Part shown: one piece after another, positions 31,801-39,441 of the stretch
Position numbering within the stretch: the stretch's first letter is position 1
Layout: each line of letters begins with the position of its first letter
Assembly: GCF_021044825.1 (NCBI RefSeq)
Contig: NZ_JAJNOC010000007.1
Location: 1-64,000 of the forward strand
Direction: 5' to 3'
Length of the DNA: 64,000 nt
DNA from: Massilia phyllostachyos
GTDB lineage: Bacteria > Pseudomonadota > Gammaproteobacteria > Burkholderiales > Burkholderiaceae_D
Notes under the pieces: generated by a model
Databases searched by the model: none
Told to the model about the DNA's origin: nothing
Seen by the model: only the letters and a program-made list of their open reading frames with translations
Position numbers and translations under genes: made by a program

Positions 31801-33280
31801 CGCCCAGGTGGGCGCGGGCGATGTCGTCGATGCGGGTGTCGATCCGCGCCATCTCCTCGTGCGCGCGGTCGAGCGCGGCGCGGCAATTGGAGATCGCTTC
31901 CTCCTCGATCTGCGGATTGAGATGGGTGAGGGTGTGGATGATCGCCTCGATCGAGGCCTGGAACTGGCGCATGCCCTCCTTGTCGCCCGACAGTAGCGCC
32001 ACGCTCAGCGGGCGGATCGAGGCCGGGATCTTCTCCTGCAATACCTTCAGCGCCGGTTCGCCCTTGGAAGTGACGAGGATCCGCTTGCCGAGGGCCAGGT
32101 AGTGGCTGATGATGTTGGCGATCGTGTGCGTCTTGCCGGTGCCTGGCGGCCCCTGGACCGCGACGCCCGGCGCGCGCGCCAGCTGCTGCACGATGGTCTC
32201 CTGCTCGCGGTTGTAGGGCAGCGGGAAGTAGAGTTCGCGCGCTTCGCCGCGGCTGCTGGCGCGGCCGGACAAGCCGCGGAAGGCGATCGTCTCGTGCTCG
32301 ATCACGGCCTCGCCGGGAGCCGTGACGATGCTGAGCGGCCCCTCGGGGATCGGATCGCCGGCGCCCAGGCGCTCCTTCAGGCGCGCGATGTCGTCGATCA
32401 GGAAGTGACTGGGGCGCGGGCGGGTGAACACCACCCACCCGTTGGTCACCACCAGCTCCTCGCCGGCAGGCGGCGCCTGGACAGCCTCGCGCTCGTAGCG
32501 CGCCGACGCGGCGAGCTTGCCGGCGACCAGGCTCAGGACCGGTTCGACGACTGTCGGGTCGAAGGGAGAGACCGCGGTTTCCGGACGTTCGAGCAGCAGG
32601 GCGCGGGCGGCGCGCTCGACGTCGCCGATGCCGGGCACGGCGCAGGCGGCGAAGGCGTCGAGTTCCAGGCGCGGCTCGCTCTGGCGCGGACGCACGCCGA
32701 TCGCGTGGCTGACTGTGTCGATCTCGAGCTCCACCGCCTGCGTGATCAAGGGGTAGTGGAAGTCGGCGGCGGGTTCGCCCGGGATGCGCCAGGACGACAC
32801 GCCCATGCCCCATACCAGCTCGGTCGGACGCACCGCCTCTTCGGCTTCGAGGCGGGTCTTCAGCGCGAACAGGTCCGCGTACAAGGTCATCACCTGGCGG
32901 CGCGGCCGTTCGCGCATGGCCCAGTCGTTCCAGTGCCGCGAGTAGACATCGAGCAGGTGCGCCAAGCGCGCGTCTTCAATTCCTGCGCCGGTCAGCGCCG
33001 GCGGCTTCCCGAATGGATCGTCGCTGACGGCCAGCCAGGGAGCAAGCTCCGGTTCAGGCAGCGCCGGAGGGCGGGTCGCCTCGAGGCGATGCACGCGCAG
33101 CCAGGTCGGCTCGCCATCCGTTTCGACGTTGAAGTCGATCCAGGGCAGGGCCTCCAGGTCGGACCAGGTCTTCTTGAAATCGGTGATCTTCGAGAGATGA
33201 AAAGCGGCGGGATCGATGTCTTTGGCTTGCTCGACCAGATAGTCGAGCAGCCCGCTCATGAGCTGGGCAGGGGAATGCAT
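28817..33280 (-). CDS. Large SF1 helicase with C-terminal nuclease domain, possible defence protein
   Basis: 1487-residue cytoplasmic protein. An N-terminal DUF4011-like or unknown region (residues 1-360) leads to an SF1 helicase split by a long helical insertion: Walker A GPPGTGKTHT with Lys383, Walker B DLVIVDEASQSD with Asp1064-Glu1065, motif III VVGDDKQVSP, and the late motifs FQGSERDIVFLSMV and NVAASRARDRMVLVRS. The last 130 residues are a PD-(D/E)xK/Vsr-like nuclease (MTES_1575 type): RIDMVV with Asp1376, then AIELDGDEFHG with Glu1390. Related AAA_11/AAA_12 plus nuclease proteins are often in defence islands, but none of the known partner genes is here. No strong ribosome site precedes 33280. 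Confidence 0.85.
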   Translation of the reverse strand: MHSPAQLMSGLLDYLVEQAKDIDPAAFHLSKITDFKKTWSDLEALPWIDFNVETDGEPTWLRVHRLEATRPPALPEPELAPWLAVSDDPFGKPPALTGAGIEDARLAHLLDVYSRHWNDWAMRERPRRQVMTLYADLFALKTRLEAEEAVRPTELVWGMGVSSWRIPGEPAADFHYPLITQAVELEIDTVSHAIGVRPRQSEPRLELDAFAACAVPGIGDVERAARALLLERPETAVSPFDPTVVEPVLSLVAGKLAASARYEREAVQAPPAGEELVVTNGWVVFTRPRPSHFLIDDIARLKERLGAGDPIPEGPLSIVTAPGEAVIEHETIAFRGLSGRASSRGEARELYFPLPYNREQETIVQQLARAPGVAVQGPPGTGKTHTIANIISHYLALGKRILVTSKGEPALKVLQEKIPASIRPLSVALLSGDKEGMRQFQASIEAIIHTLTHLNPQIEEEAISNCRAALDRAHEEMARIDTRIDDIARAHLGEIEVDGVPMRAQKMAELVIEGRAQFGWFDDVLSLAPEHAPPFGDDTAMALRDARRRLGADLVYCRARVPASNGLPAPVEIGHLHEVLQTVRDIERDEASGALLPLRAATPEVLDHARTLLAALDTASTLVRELEESGHAWVFALREKCRRADFATERASFEALFPELDALLQARAKFMQRPVTAPREALEHPKALEAIARGAESGKPFGFLSFGGGDVKPHVNAIRVAGLAPASNEDWAHVQRFAALHTRLLSFVVRWNTFAELLSLPQLQPDIAQLRAIEQIALAARRAHTLATTHDRTLPAQAEQVFARAPQGELLGRHADLERVREQLRRHLMRAELSQASAGLATLRETLARATGPVSKQLANLVEHALGAAELPAETMVADYAGIVAEIRRIEALAPVLDTVRRLAADIARHGAAKLAARVISQPVDAAGDDAVFPVRWRDAWTWARLLTHLDTIDDRDEMRALAARRRDLESGLARLYEQLVSKSAWLATRRQAGQNVLSALENYRIAMRKIGKGTGVNAARYRRDAQAAMVGAQAAVPCWIMSHARVSESLPATLGAFDLVIVDEASQSDLWALPAVLRGKQILVVGDDKQVSPEAGFVSSAKIVDLRRRFLAGQPFEAVLTADMSLYDIASSVFAASRVMLREHFRCVQPIIAYSNRVFYKDFIQPLRIPKASERLDPPLIDVFVANGYRTSKSQNPPEAEFIALEIEAILRDPKLRERTLGVVSLLGPEQALWIDKLVRSRCDAAELARRNFACGDARIFQGSERDIVFLSMVADSRNHHALSGLQYDQRFNVAASRARDRMVLVRSVRLEELSTLDLRRTLVEHFARPVESNDDSASLVKLCESGFERDVYTELFRRGYRVIPQVPAAGYRIDMVVEGADDRRLAIELDGDEFHGPDRWAADMERQRVLERAGWIFWRCFASTWSLQRETVLAELLAQLASMGIEPLGALERIPSLVEYREWGRESAATDGTLEAALVGGADMA

Positions 33281-33352
33281 AGTGTTTCGTGGGTAAGCGG
33301 ACCACCATATTAAACGCTTATCAATTCGTCTGCGGTTCCGTATCATCTCCGG

Positions 33353-34276
33353 ATGCCTACCCAACTCCCGAACGTCTGGCTCGCCGGACTGCTCTGCCTG
33401 TCGACCAACGCACTCGCGGCCAACTGCGGCGCGCCGCCCTCTGGTGAACGGAAGGCGGAACGTGTCGCCGCCGTCACGGCCTCGCGCCTTGATGCTGGCT
33501 TGTACGAAGGCCCGGTGTGGATCGAGGATGCACTCCACTTCTCCGACTTCAGCTTCGCCCAGGGCTTTCCTTCGCGCGTGCGCACGCTGGCGGCAAGCGG
33601 CAAGGTAGGCACGTCCATCGAGGACAGCGGCAGCAACGGCCTCGCCGTGGACGCCGCAGGCCGCCTGGTCATCGCCAGCCACAAGGACAAGGCGATCCTG
33701 CGCCAGGAACGGGACGGCAAGCGTGTCGTCCTTGCCGCCAGTTTCAAGGGCCAGGTCTTCAACTCGCCCAACGACATCGCCATCGCGCGCGACGGGACGA
33801 TCTACTTCACCGATCCGGACTGGCAAAAGGCCGCCGCCCCCGGCGGGCAGCCGGTGACCGGCATCTACCGCGTCGGCGTGGATGGCGTGGTCACGCTGGT
33901 GGACGGCGCGCGGCCCAATCCGAACGGGATCGCGCTGTCGCCGGGCGGCGAGGTCCTGTACGTCAACGCCAGCGATGGACTGCTTGTCGCCTATCCCATC
34001 GCCGGCGGCGTGCCGCAGGCCGGACGGACGCTGGTGCGCGGGCTGGACGGGCCGGATGGCATGACGGTCGATTGCCACGGCAATCTGTACGTCACCGAGC
34101 ATGGCGCGAAGCGGCTGCGCGTGTTTTCGCCGCAGGGCAGGGAGCTGGCCACGATCCGGGTCGACGCCAACGTCACCAATGCGGCCTTCGGCGGCAAGGA
34201 CGGCAAGACCCTGTACATCACCGGCGCGGGCGCGCTGTGGCAGCTGCCGCTGGACGTGAGCGGCATGCCTTTCTAA
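33353..34276 (+). CDS. SMP-30/gluconolactonase-family secreted protein
   Basis: 307-residue six-bladed beta-propeller with a signal peptide (cleavage after ALAA, near residue 23). YEGPVWIEDALHFSD gives the metal-ligand Glu of the EGP motif; NSPNDIAIARDGTIYFTDP and NPNGIALSPGGEVLYV hold the Asn and Asp ligands. Members hydrolyse lactones of sugars or act on related esters. It lies divergent to the helicase gene with only 72 bases between and convergent to DedA. The substrate is unknown. Confidence 0.87.
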   Translation: MPTQLPNVWLAGLLCLSTNALAANCGAPPSGERKAERVAAVTASRLDAGLYEGPVWIEDALHFSDFSFAQGFPSRVRTLAASGKVGTSIEDSGSNGLAVDAAGRLVIASHKDKAILRQERDGKRVVLAASFKGQVFNSPNDIAIARDGTIYFTDPDWQKAAAPGGQPVTGIYRVGVDGVVTLVDGARPNPNGIALSPGGEVLYVNASDGLLVAYPIAGGVPQAGRTLVRGLDGPDGMTVDCHGNLYVTEHGAKRLRVFSPQGRELATIRVDANVTNAAFGGKDGKTLYITGAGALWQLPLDVSGMPF

Positions 34277-34301
34277 GAACTATCCCGGCAGCGCTGGCCG
34301 A

Positions 34302-34940
34302 TCAAGCGCGGCTGCGATAACGCTCCTGCAGCCAGGCCGCGATGCCCGGCACCAGCGACAGCACGATGATGCCGAGGATGACGGCGGTGAGATTGTCGTT
34401 GACCCACTTGATGTTGCCGAAGGCATAGCCGGCCACGGTCAGCGACACCACCCACAGCGTGCCGCCGGCCACGTTATACGACAGGAAGGTCCGGTAGCGC
34501 ATGCTGCCCAGCGCGGCGACGAAGGGCGCCAGGGTGCGCACGATCGGCACGTAGCGCGCCAGCACGATGGTCTTCGGGCCATGGCGTTCGAAGAAGCGCT
34601 CGGTATGGGCGATGTGTTCCGGCTTGATGAATCGGAGCCGGTAGCCATGCTGGATGCGACCGCGGAAGAAGGTCCCGATCGCGAAGTTGACGATGTCGCC
34701 GACCACCGCTGCGACGATCAGCAGCGGGATCAGCACCGGCAGCGACAGCAGGCCTTTCGCGGCCAGCGCGCCGCAGACGAACAGCAGCGAGTCCCCGGGC
34801 AGGAAGGGCATCACGACCACGCCCGTCTCCACGAAAATCACCGCGAACAGCAGCACGTAGACCAGCAGCTGGTATTCGGTCGCGATGACGGCGAGATAGC
34901 GGTCGAGGTGGAGGAACCAGTCGAGCAGGGTAGTGAGCAT
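34302..34940 (-). CDS. DedA/VTT-family membrane protein
   Basis: 212-residue inner-membrane protein of the DedA family (SNARE-associated/VTT domain), implicated in lipid carrier flipping and membrane potential. The motifs FVETGVVVMPFLPGDSLLF near residue 35-55, and FFERHGPKTIVLARYVPIVR followed by TLAPFVAALGSMRY hold the conserved acidic and Arg residues. At least four to five helices are seen. I start at 34940 (MLTTLLDWF), not at an in-frame ATG 13 codons earlier. Confidence 0.93.
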   Translation of the reverse strand: MLTTLLDWFLHLDRYLAVIATEYQLLVYVLLFAVIFVETGVVVMPFLPGDSLLFVCGALAAKGLLSLPVLIPLLIVAAVVGDIVNFAIGTFFRGRIQHGYRLRFIKPEHIAHTERFFERHGPKTIVLARYVPIVRTLAPFVAALGSMRYRTFLSYNVAGGTLWVVSLTVAGYAFGNIKWVNDNLTAVILGIIVLSLVPGIAAWLQERYRSRA

Positions 34941-34996
34941 GGCGTTTGTCTTTTCATTGAGTTGCGGCGGCGGGCGCATTGTACCGCGGAGCGTGC

Positions 34997-35021
34997 TATA
35001 TTAATTTGGCAACGTTTCCAA
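34997..35021 (+). promoter_or_regulatory. -10 box with LacI-type operator A before GH30 gene 1
   Basis: TATATT at 34997-35002 is followed at once by TTGGCAACGTTTCCAA at 35006-35021. The operator is a near-palindrome (TTGG-AACGTT-CCAA) of the LacI/PurR type. Its place at the transcription start would let a repressor block initiation. No good -35 box was found. The GH30 start codon is 36 bases further. Confidence 0.8.
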
Positions 35022-35056
35022 TTTCGGCAGCGGAGCAATGAGAGGAGACCACGACA

Positions 35057-36490
35057 ATGCACAAGACAACCCTGTTGATGCGCAGCGCAGTACTGATGGC
35101 CGTGCTGGGCGCATTCGGCGCCCAGGCCCTGGCGCAGGACCGGCCCGGCGCCGTCCAGGCCTGGATTACCAGCGGCGACCAGGCCAGGCTGATGGCGCGC
35201 GGCGCCGACGCCCGTTTCGAGCGGGGCGAGCCGGCCGCGCTCGTCATCGACATCGATCCCGCCAAACGCTACCAGGAGATGCAGGGCTTCGGCGCCTCGA
35301 TCACCGATGCCTCGGCCTGGCTGATCCAGCAGCGCATGAACCCGGCCCAGCGCGACAGCCTGCTGCGCGAGCTGTTTGGACGGGAATCGGGCCTCGGCAT
35401 GTCCTTCACGCGCCTGACCATCGGCGCCTCGGACTTCTCGCAGCGCCACTACAGCTTCGACGACATGCCGCCCGGCGAATCCGATCCGGGCTTGACGCGC
35501 TTTTCGATCGAACCGCATCGCGCCACCGTGCTGCCGACCGTGAAGGCGGCGCTGGCGATCAATCCGCAGCTGAAGGTGATGGCCTCGCCCTGGAGCGCGC
35601 CCGGGTGGATGAAGACGAGCGACAGCCTGGTCAAGGGCGCGCTCAAGCCGCAGGCCCATGAGGCCTTCGCACGCTACCTGGGCCGCTACGTGGGCGACAT
35701 GAAGAAGGATGGCGTGCCGATCTTCGCATTGACCCTGCAGAACGAGCCGCACTTCGAACCGCCCGATTATCCCGGCATGCGCGTCGACCCGGCGAGCCGC
35801 GCCGCCTTCATCGGCAAGCACCTCGGCCCGCTGCTGGCGCGCGAGCACCCCGGCACCACGGTGTTCGACTGGGACCACAACTGGGATGAACCCGATTCGC
35901 CGGCGAAGGTCTTGAGCGACCCGCAAGCGGCCAAATACGTCAGCGGCGTGGCCTGGCACTGCTACGCCGGCAACGTGGCGGTCCAGGCGCAGCTGCACGC
36001 GCAGTTCCCGGGCAAGGACACCTGGTTCACCGAATGCTCGGGCGGGAAGTGGGCCACGGACTGGGCGAAGAACCTGATGTTCTTCACCCGCACCCTGGTC
36101 ATCGACACCACGCGCGGCTGGGCGCGCGGCGTGCTGTTGTGGAACCTGGCGCTGGACGAGAACGACGGCCCGCACCTGGGCGGCTGCAAGGATTGCCGCG
36201 GCGTGGTGACGATCGATTCGCGCACTGGCGAGGTGGCCCGCAACGTCGAGTACTACGCGCTGGCCCATGCCAGCCGCTTCGTGCTGCCGGGGGCGCAGCG
36301 GATCGGGTCGAGCGAAGCGGCGGGGGAGCTGTCGAACGTCGCCTTCCGCAACCGCGACGGCTCGCTGGCGCTGGTGGTGGCCAATGGGGCGCAGGCGGCG
36401 CAGACGTTCTCGGTGCGCCTTGGCGGGCAGAGCTTCCGCTATACCTTGCCGGCGCAAAGTGTCGCCACCTTCGCCTGGGCCGGAAAGTAA
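35057..36490 (+). CDS. Glycoside hydrolase family 30 enzyme (1)
   Basis: 477-residue secreted GH30 (glucosylceramidase/beta-1,6-glucanase-like) retaining hydrolase. The signal peptide ends after ALA near residue 26. The barrel opens with YQEMQGFGASITDASAW, and SPWSAPGWMK is a family block. The acid/base is Glu230 in LQNEPHFE and the nucleophile Glu326 in WFTECSGG. A beta-sandwich closes the protein (residues 400-477). AGAGGAGA precedes the start. It is under operator A and is the first gene of the GH30-receptor-GH30-LacI locus. The substrate (beta-1,6-glucan or a related beta-glucoside) is inferred from family only. Confidence 0.92.
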   Translation: MHKTTLLMRSAVLMAVLGAFGAQALAQDRPGAVQAWITSGDQARLMARGADARFERGEPAALVIDIDPAKRYQEMQGFGASITDASAWLIQQRMNPAQRDSLLRELFGRESGLGMSFTRLTIGASDFSQRHYSFDDMPPGESDPGLTRFSIEPHRATVLPTVKAALAINPQLKVMASPWSAPGWMKTSDSLVKGALKPQAHEAFARYLGRYVGDMKKDGVPIFALTLQNEPHFEPPDYPGMRVDPASRAAFIGKHLGPLLAREHPGTTVFDWDHNWDEPDSPAKVLSDPQAAKYVSGVAWHCYAGNVAVQAQLHAQFPGKDTWFTECSGGKWATDWAKNLMFFTRTLVIDTTRGWARGVLLWNLALDENDGPHLGGCKDCRGVVTIDSRTGEVARNVEYYALAHASRFVLPGAQRIGSSEAAGELSNVAFRNRDGSLALVVANGAQAAQTFSVRLGGQSFRYTLPAQSVATFAWAGK

Positions 36491-36518
36491 CACCGCGCAC
36501 GGCCGTTTCATCATTGTG

Positions 36519-36548
36519 TTGACAACAAATTGGGCGCAGCGCAATAAT
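36519..36548 (+). promoter_or_regulatory. Promoter of the TonB receptor gene
   Basis: A perfect TTGACA at 36519-36524, 18-base spacer and AATAAT at 36543-36548. The predicted start falls about 36555, next to operator B. Confidence 0.65.
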
Positions 36549-36560
36549 GATCCCGAGGAT

Positions 36561-36576
36561 TTGGCAACGTTTCCAA
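36561..36576 (+). promoter_or_regulatory. LacI-type operator B
   Basis: TTGGCAACGTTTCCAA, identical to operator A, about 6 bases downstream of the predicted transcription start of the receptor gene. Confidence 0.85.
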
Positions 36577-36592
36577 ACTGTTTCGACACAAT

Positions 36593-36608
36593 TTGGCAAC
36601 GTTTCCAA
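36593..36608 (+). promoter_or_regulatory. LacI-type operator C
   Basis: Third exact TTGGCAACGTTTCCAA, 32 bases after operator B (about three helical turns), so both would lie on one DNA face. Confidence 0.85.
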
Positions 36609-36656
36609 ATCCTCCGCCCACGAAGGCACGGAAACGCCGCCACGTCGTCCCCAGAT

Positions 36657-36672
36657 TTGGCAACGTTTCCAA
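36657..36672 (+). promoter_or_regulatory. LacI-type operator D
   Basis: Fourth exact TTGGCAACGTTTCCAA, 64 bases after operator C (about six helical turns) and 32 bases before the receptor start codon. Confidence 0.85.
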
Positions 36673-36704
36673 TAACCCAAACTATAACAAGATTGGAGAC
36701 AAGG

Positions 36705-39431
36705 ATGGCTCGATTTGGCAACGCCCACCGCGCGGGTTCGACGACCCGCGCCATCAACCCGACCCCGATCGCGGCCGCCTGCGCGCTGCTGCTGTGGGGC
36801 GCCGCGGCCCAGGCCCAGGCGCAGACGCAGCCGACCGACGCCGCACCCGCCCAGGTGGTGGTGACCGGCATCCGCGGCAGTATCGAAAGCTCGATCGCGA
36901 TCAAGAAGGAGTCCGACTCGATCGTCGAGTCGATCACCGCCGAAGACATCGGCAAGCTGCCCGACCAGTCGATCGCGGAATCGATCGCGCGCCTGCCGGG
37001 CCTTTCCGCCCAGCGCGTGGCCGGCCGCGCCCAGGTGATCTCGCTGCGCGGCCTGGCGCCGGACTTCGGCGTCACCCTGCTCAACGGCCGCGAACAGACC
37101 AGCACCAGCAACGACCGCAGCGCCGAATTCGACCAGTACCCGTCCGAGCTGCTGAGCGGCGTGGTGGTCTACAAGACCCCGGACGCCAACATGACCGCGG
37201 CCGGCCTGTCCGGCACCATCGACCTGCGCACCGTGCGCCCGCTGGACCGCAAGGGCCGCACGGTCGCGTTCAACGTGCGCGGTGAGCACAACAGCAACGG
37301 AGAACTCAACAGCGGCTGGTCGAACAAGGGCAAGCGCATGTCGGTGTCCTACATCGACCAGTACCTGAACAATACCTTCGGCCTGGCGATCGGCTACGCC
37401 CACCTCGACACTCCGGGCCAGCAGAAGGAATACAAGTCCTGGTGGTGGGGCAACAACAACAAGCTCCCCGCCGGGAACGAGGACGTGATCGCGCTGAAGG
37501 GCGCCGAAGTCACCTCGACCTCGCGCAAGCAGGTGCGCGACGGCCTGATGGCGGTGCTCGACTGGAAGCCGAGCCGCGACCTGCGCTCCACCCTCGACCT
37601 GTACTACTCGCAGTTCGACCAGGAAGAAATCATGCGCGGCATGATGTGGAACTCGGCCGACACCGTCACCTACCGCAACCCGCGGATCGAGACCATCGGC
37701 GGCACCCGCCTGCTCACGGGCGGCACCCTGGTCGGCATGGAGCCGATCGCGCGCAACGACTATAACGAGCGGCGCGACGAAATGGGCGCGCTGGGCTGGA
37801 ACACCCGGCTGCGCCTGAACGATCGCTGGGCGGTCGACGGCGACCTCTCGTACTCCACCGCCAAGCGGCGCGAGACCACGTCCGAGACCTATGCCGGCCT
37901 GGGCCCGGCCGGCAGCGGCGCCACCGACGACAACTTCCAGTTCCAGATTCCGGTCGGCGCCGGCCTGCCGCAGTTCACACCCAGTAAAGATTTCACCAAC
38001 CCCGGCATCATCCGCCTGACCGACGTCGGCGGCTGGGGCCACGACGCCACCATGCACCATCCGCGCGTGGAAGACCGCCTGGGCGCGGCCAAGCTGAATG
38101 TACGCGGCGAGCTCGATGGCTGGTTCAGCAACGTGCAGGCGGGCCTGAGCTACTCCAAGCGCGACAAGTCGCACGAAGACGTCTCGCAGACCTACTGGCT
38201 GAAGAACAACCGCGCCCTGACGACCGTCCCGGCCGACATCATCGGGCCCACCACCTCGCTGGCCTGGGCCGGCATCCCCGGCGTGCTGTCGTTCGACCCG
38301 CGCGCGGCGCTCGACCGTTTCTACGACAAGCGTCCGGTGGACACCGACGTCGCGCAGCAGGACTGGGCGGTGAGCGAGAAGCAGGCGCTCGGCTACCTGC
38401 GCCTCGGCATCGACACCGACCTCGGCGACGTCGGCCTGCGCGGCAACCTCGGCGTGCAGTACGTGCACGTGAACCAGGAAGGGCAGGGCAAGGCGGTCAG
38501 CGGCAACCTGGTCACGCCGCTGCGCGACGAGCACTCCTACCACGACGTGCTGCCCAGCCTGAACCTGAACTTCGACTTCGGGAATTACCTGCACGACACC
38601 TACCTGCGCTTCGGCGCGGCCAAGACCGTGGCGCGGCCGCGCATGTCGGACATGCGCGCCGGCGTGGGCGCGGGCGTGGATGCGACCACCCGCATGTGGA
38701 ACGGCGGCGGCGGCAATCCGAAGCTGGAACCGTGGCGCGCCAACTCCTTCGACCTCTCGCTCGAGCACTACATGGGCAAGGGCAGCTACGTTTCGGCGGC
38801 CTGGTTCTTCAAGGACCTGAAGAGCTATATCTACAACCAGCAGCGCCCCTTCGACTTCAGCGCCTTCCCGAATTCGAGCGCCGTCATCCCGATCTCGAAC
38901 ATCGGCACCATCAACCAGCCGGCCAACGGCCAGGGCGGCTTCGTGCGCGGCGTCGAACTCGCGGGTTCCCTGCAGTTCGGGTCCCTGTGGCAGCCGCTCG
39001 ACGGCTTCGGCGTGCAGGCCAGCCTGTCGGGCACCGAAAGCTCGATCAGCCCGAACGGCCCGGGCGCCACCGAGAAGCTGCCGGGCCTGTCCGGCGTGGT
39101 GCGCAACATCACCCTGTTCTACGAGAAGAGCGGCTTCTCGGCGCGCGTGGCCCAGCGCTACCGCTCGGCCTTCCGCGGCGAAGTCACGGGCCTCTTTGCC
39201 CAGCGCGCCTTCAGCGAGATCCTGGCCGAGGACCAGGTCGACATCCAGCTCGGCTACGAATTCCAGAGCGGACCGTGGAAGAACCTGGGCTTCCTGCTGC
39301 AGGTGAACAATCTCGGCAACGAACCGTATCAAACCAGGCAGGGGAGCCCCTTCGCCAGCGGCGCCTATGCGCCCGAGCGCTACACGACCTACGGGCGCCA
39401 GGTGCTGTTCGGCGTGAACTATAAACTGTAA
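36705..39431 (+). CDS. TonB-dependent receptor, carbohydrate-type (TIGR01782-like)
   Basis: 908-residue outer-membrane receptor that probably imports the oligosaccharide released by the flanking GH30 enzymes. The signal peptide ends after AQAQA near residue 40. The TonB box region QVVVTGIRGSIESSIAIKK, then ADSIVESITAEDIGKLPDQS-type and SIARLPGLSAQRVAGRAQVI blocks form the plug of the Caulobacter-type receptors. The barrel ends in FGVNYKL. GGAG lies eight bases upstream of the ATG. Codons 4-6 overlap a half operator TTGGCAACG at 36715-36723. GH30 gene 2 follows after ten bases. Confidence 0.93.
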   Translation: MARFGNAHRAGSTTRAINPTPIAAACALLLWGAAAQAQAQTQPTDAAPAQVVVTGIRGSIESSIAIKKESDSIVESITAEDIGKLPDQSIAESIARLPGLSAQRVAGRAQVISLRGLAPDFGVTLLNGREQTSTSNDRSAEFDQYPSELLSGVVVYKTPDANMTAAGLSGTIDLRTVRPLDRKGRTVAFNVRGEHNSNGELNSGWSNKGKRMSVSYIDQYLNNTFGLAIGYAHLDTPGQQKEYKSWWWGNNNKLPAGNEDVIALKGAEVTSTSRKQVRDGLMAVLDWKPSRDLRSTLDLYYSQFDQEEIMRGMMWNSADTVTYRNPRIETIGGTRLLTGGTLVGMEPIARNDYNERRDEMGALGWNTRLRLNDRWAVDGDLSYSTAKRRETTSETYAGLGPAGSGATDDNFQFQIPVGAGLPQFTPSKDFTNPGIIRLTDVGGWGHDATMHHPRVEDRLGAAKLNVRGELDGWFSNVQAGLSYSKRDKSHEDVSQTYWLKNNRALTTVPADIIGPTTSLAWAGIPGVLSFDPRAALDRFYDKRPVDTDVAQQDWAVSEKQALGYLRLGIDTDLGDVGLRGNLGVQYVHVNQEGQGKAVSGNLVTPLRDEHSYHDVLPSLNLNFDFGNYLHDTYLRFGAAKTVARPRMSDMRAGVGAGVDATTRMWNGGGGNPKLEPWRANSFDLSLEHYMGKGSYVSAAWFFKDLKSYIYNQQRPFDFSAFPNSSAVIPISNIGTINQPANGQGGFVRGVELAGSLQFGSLWQPLDGFGVQASLSGTESSISPNGPGATEKLPGLSGVVRNITLFYEKSGFSARVAQRYRSAFRGEVTGLFAQRAFSEILAEDQVDIQLGYEFQSGPWKNLGFLLQVNNLGNEPYQTRQGSPFASGAYAPERYTTYGRQVLFGVNYKL

Positions 39432-39441
39432 AGGAGACCGA

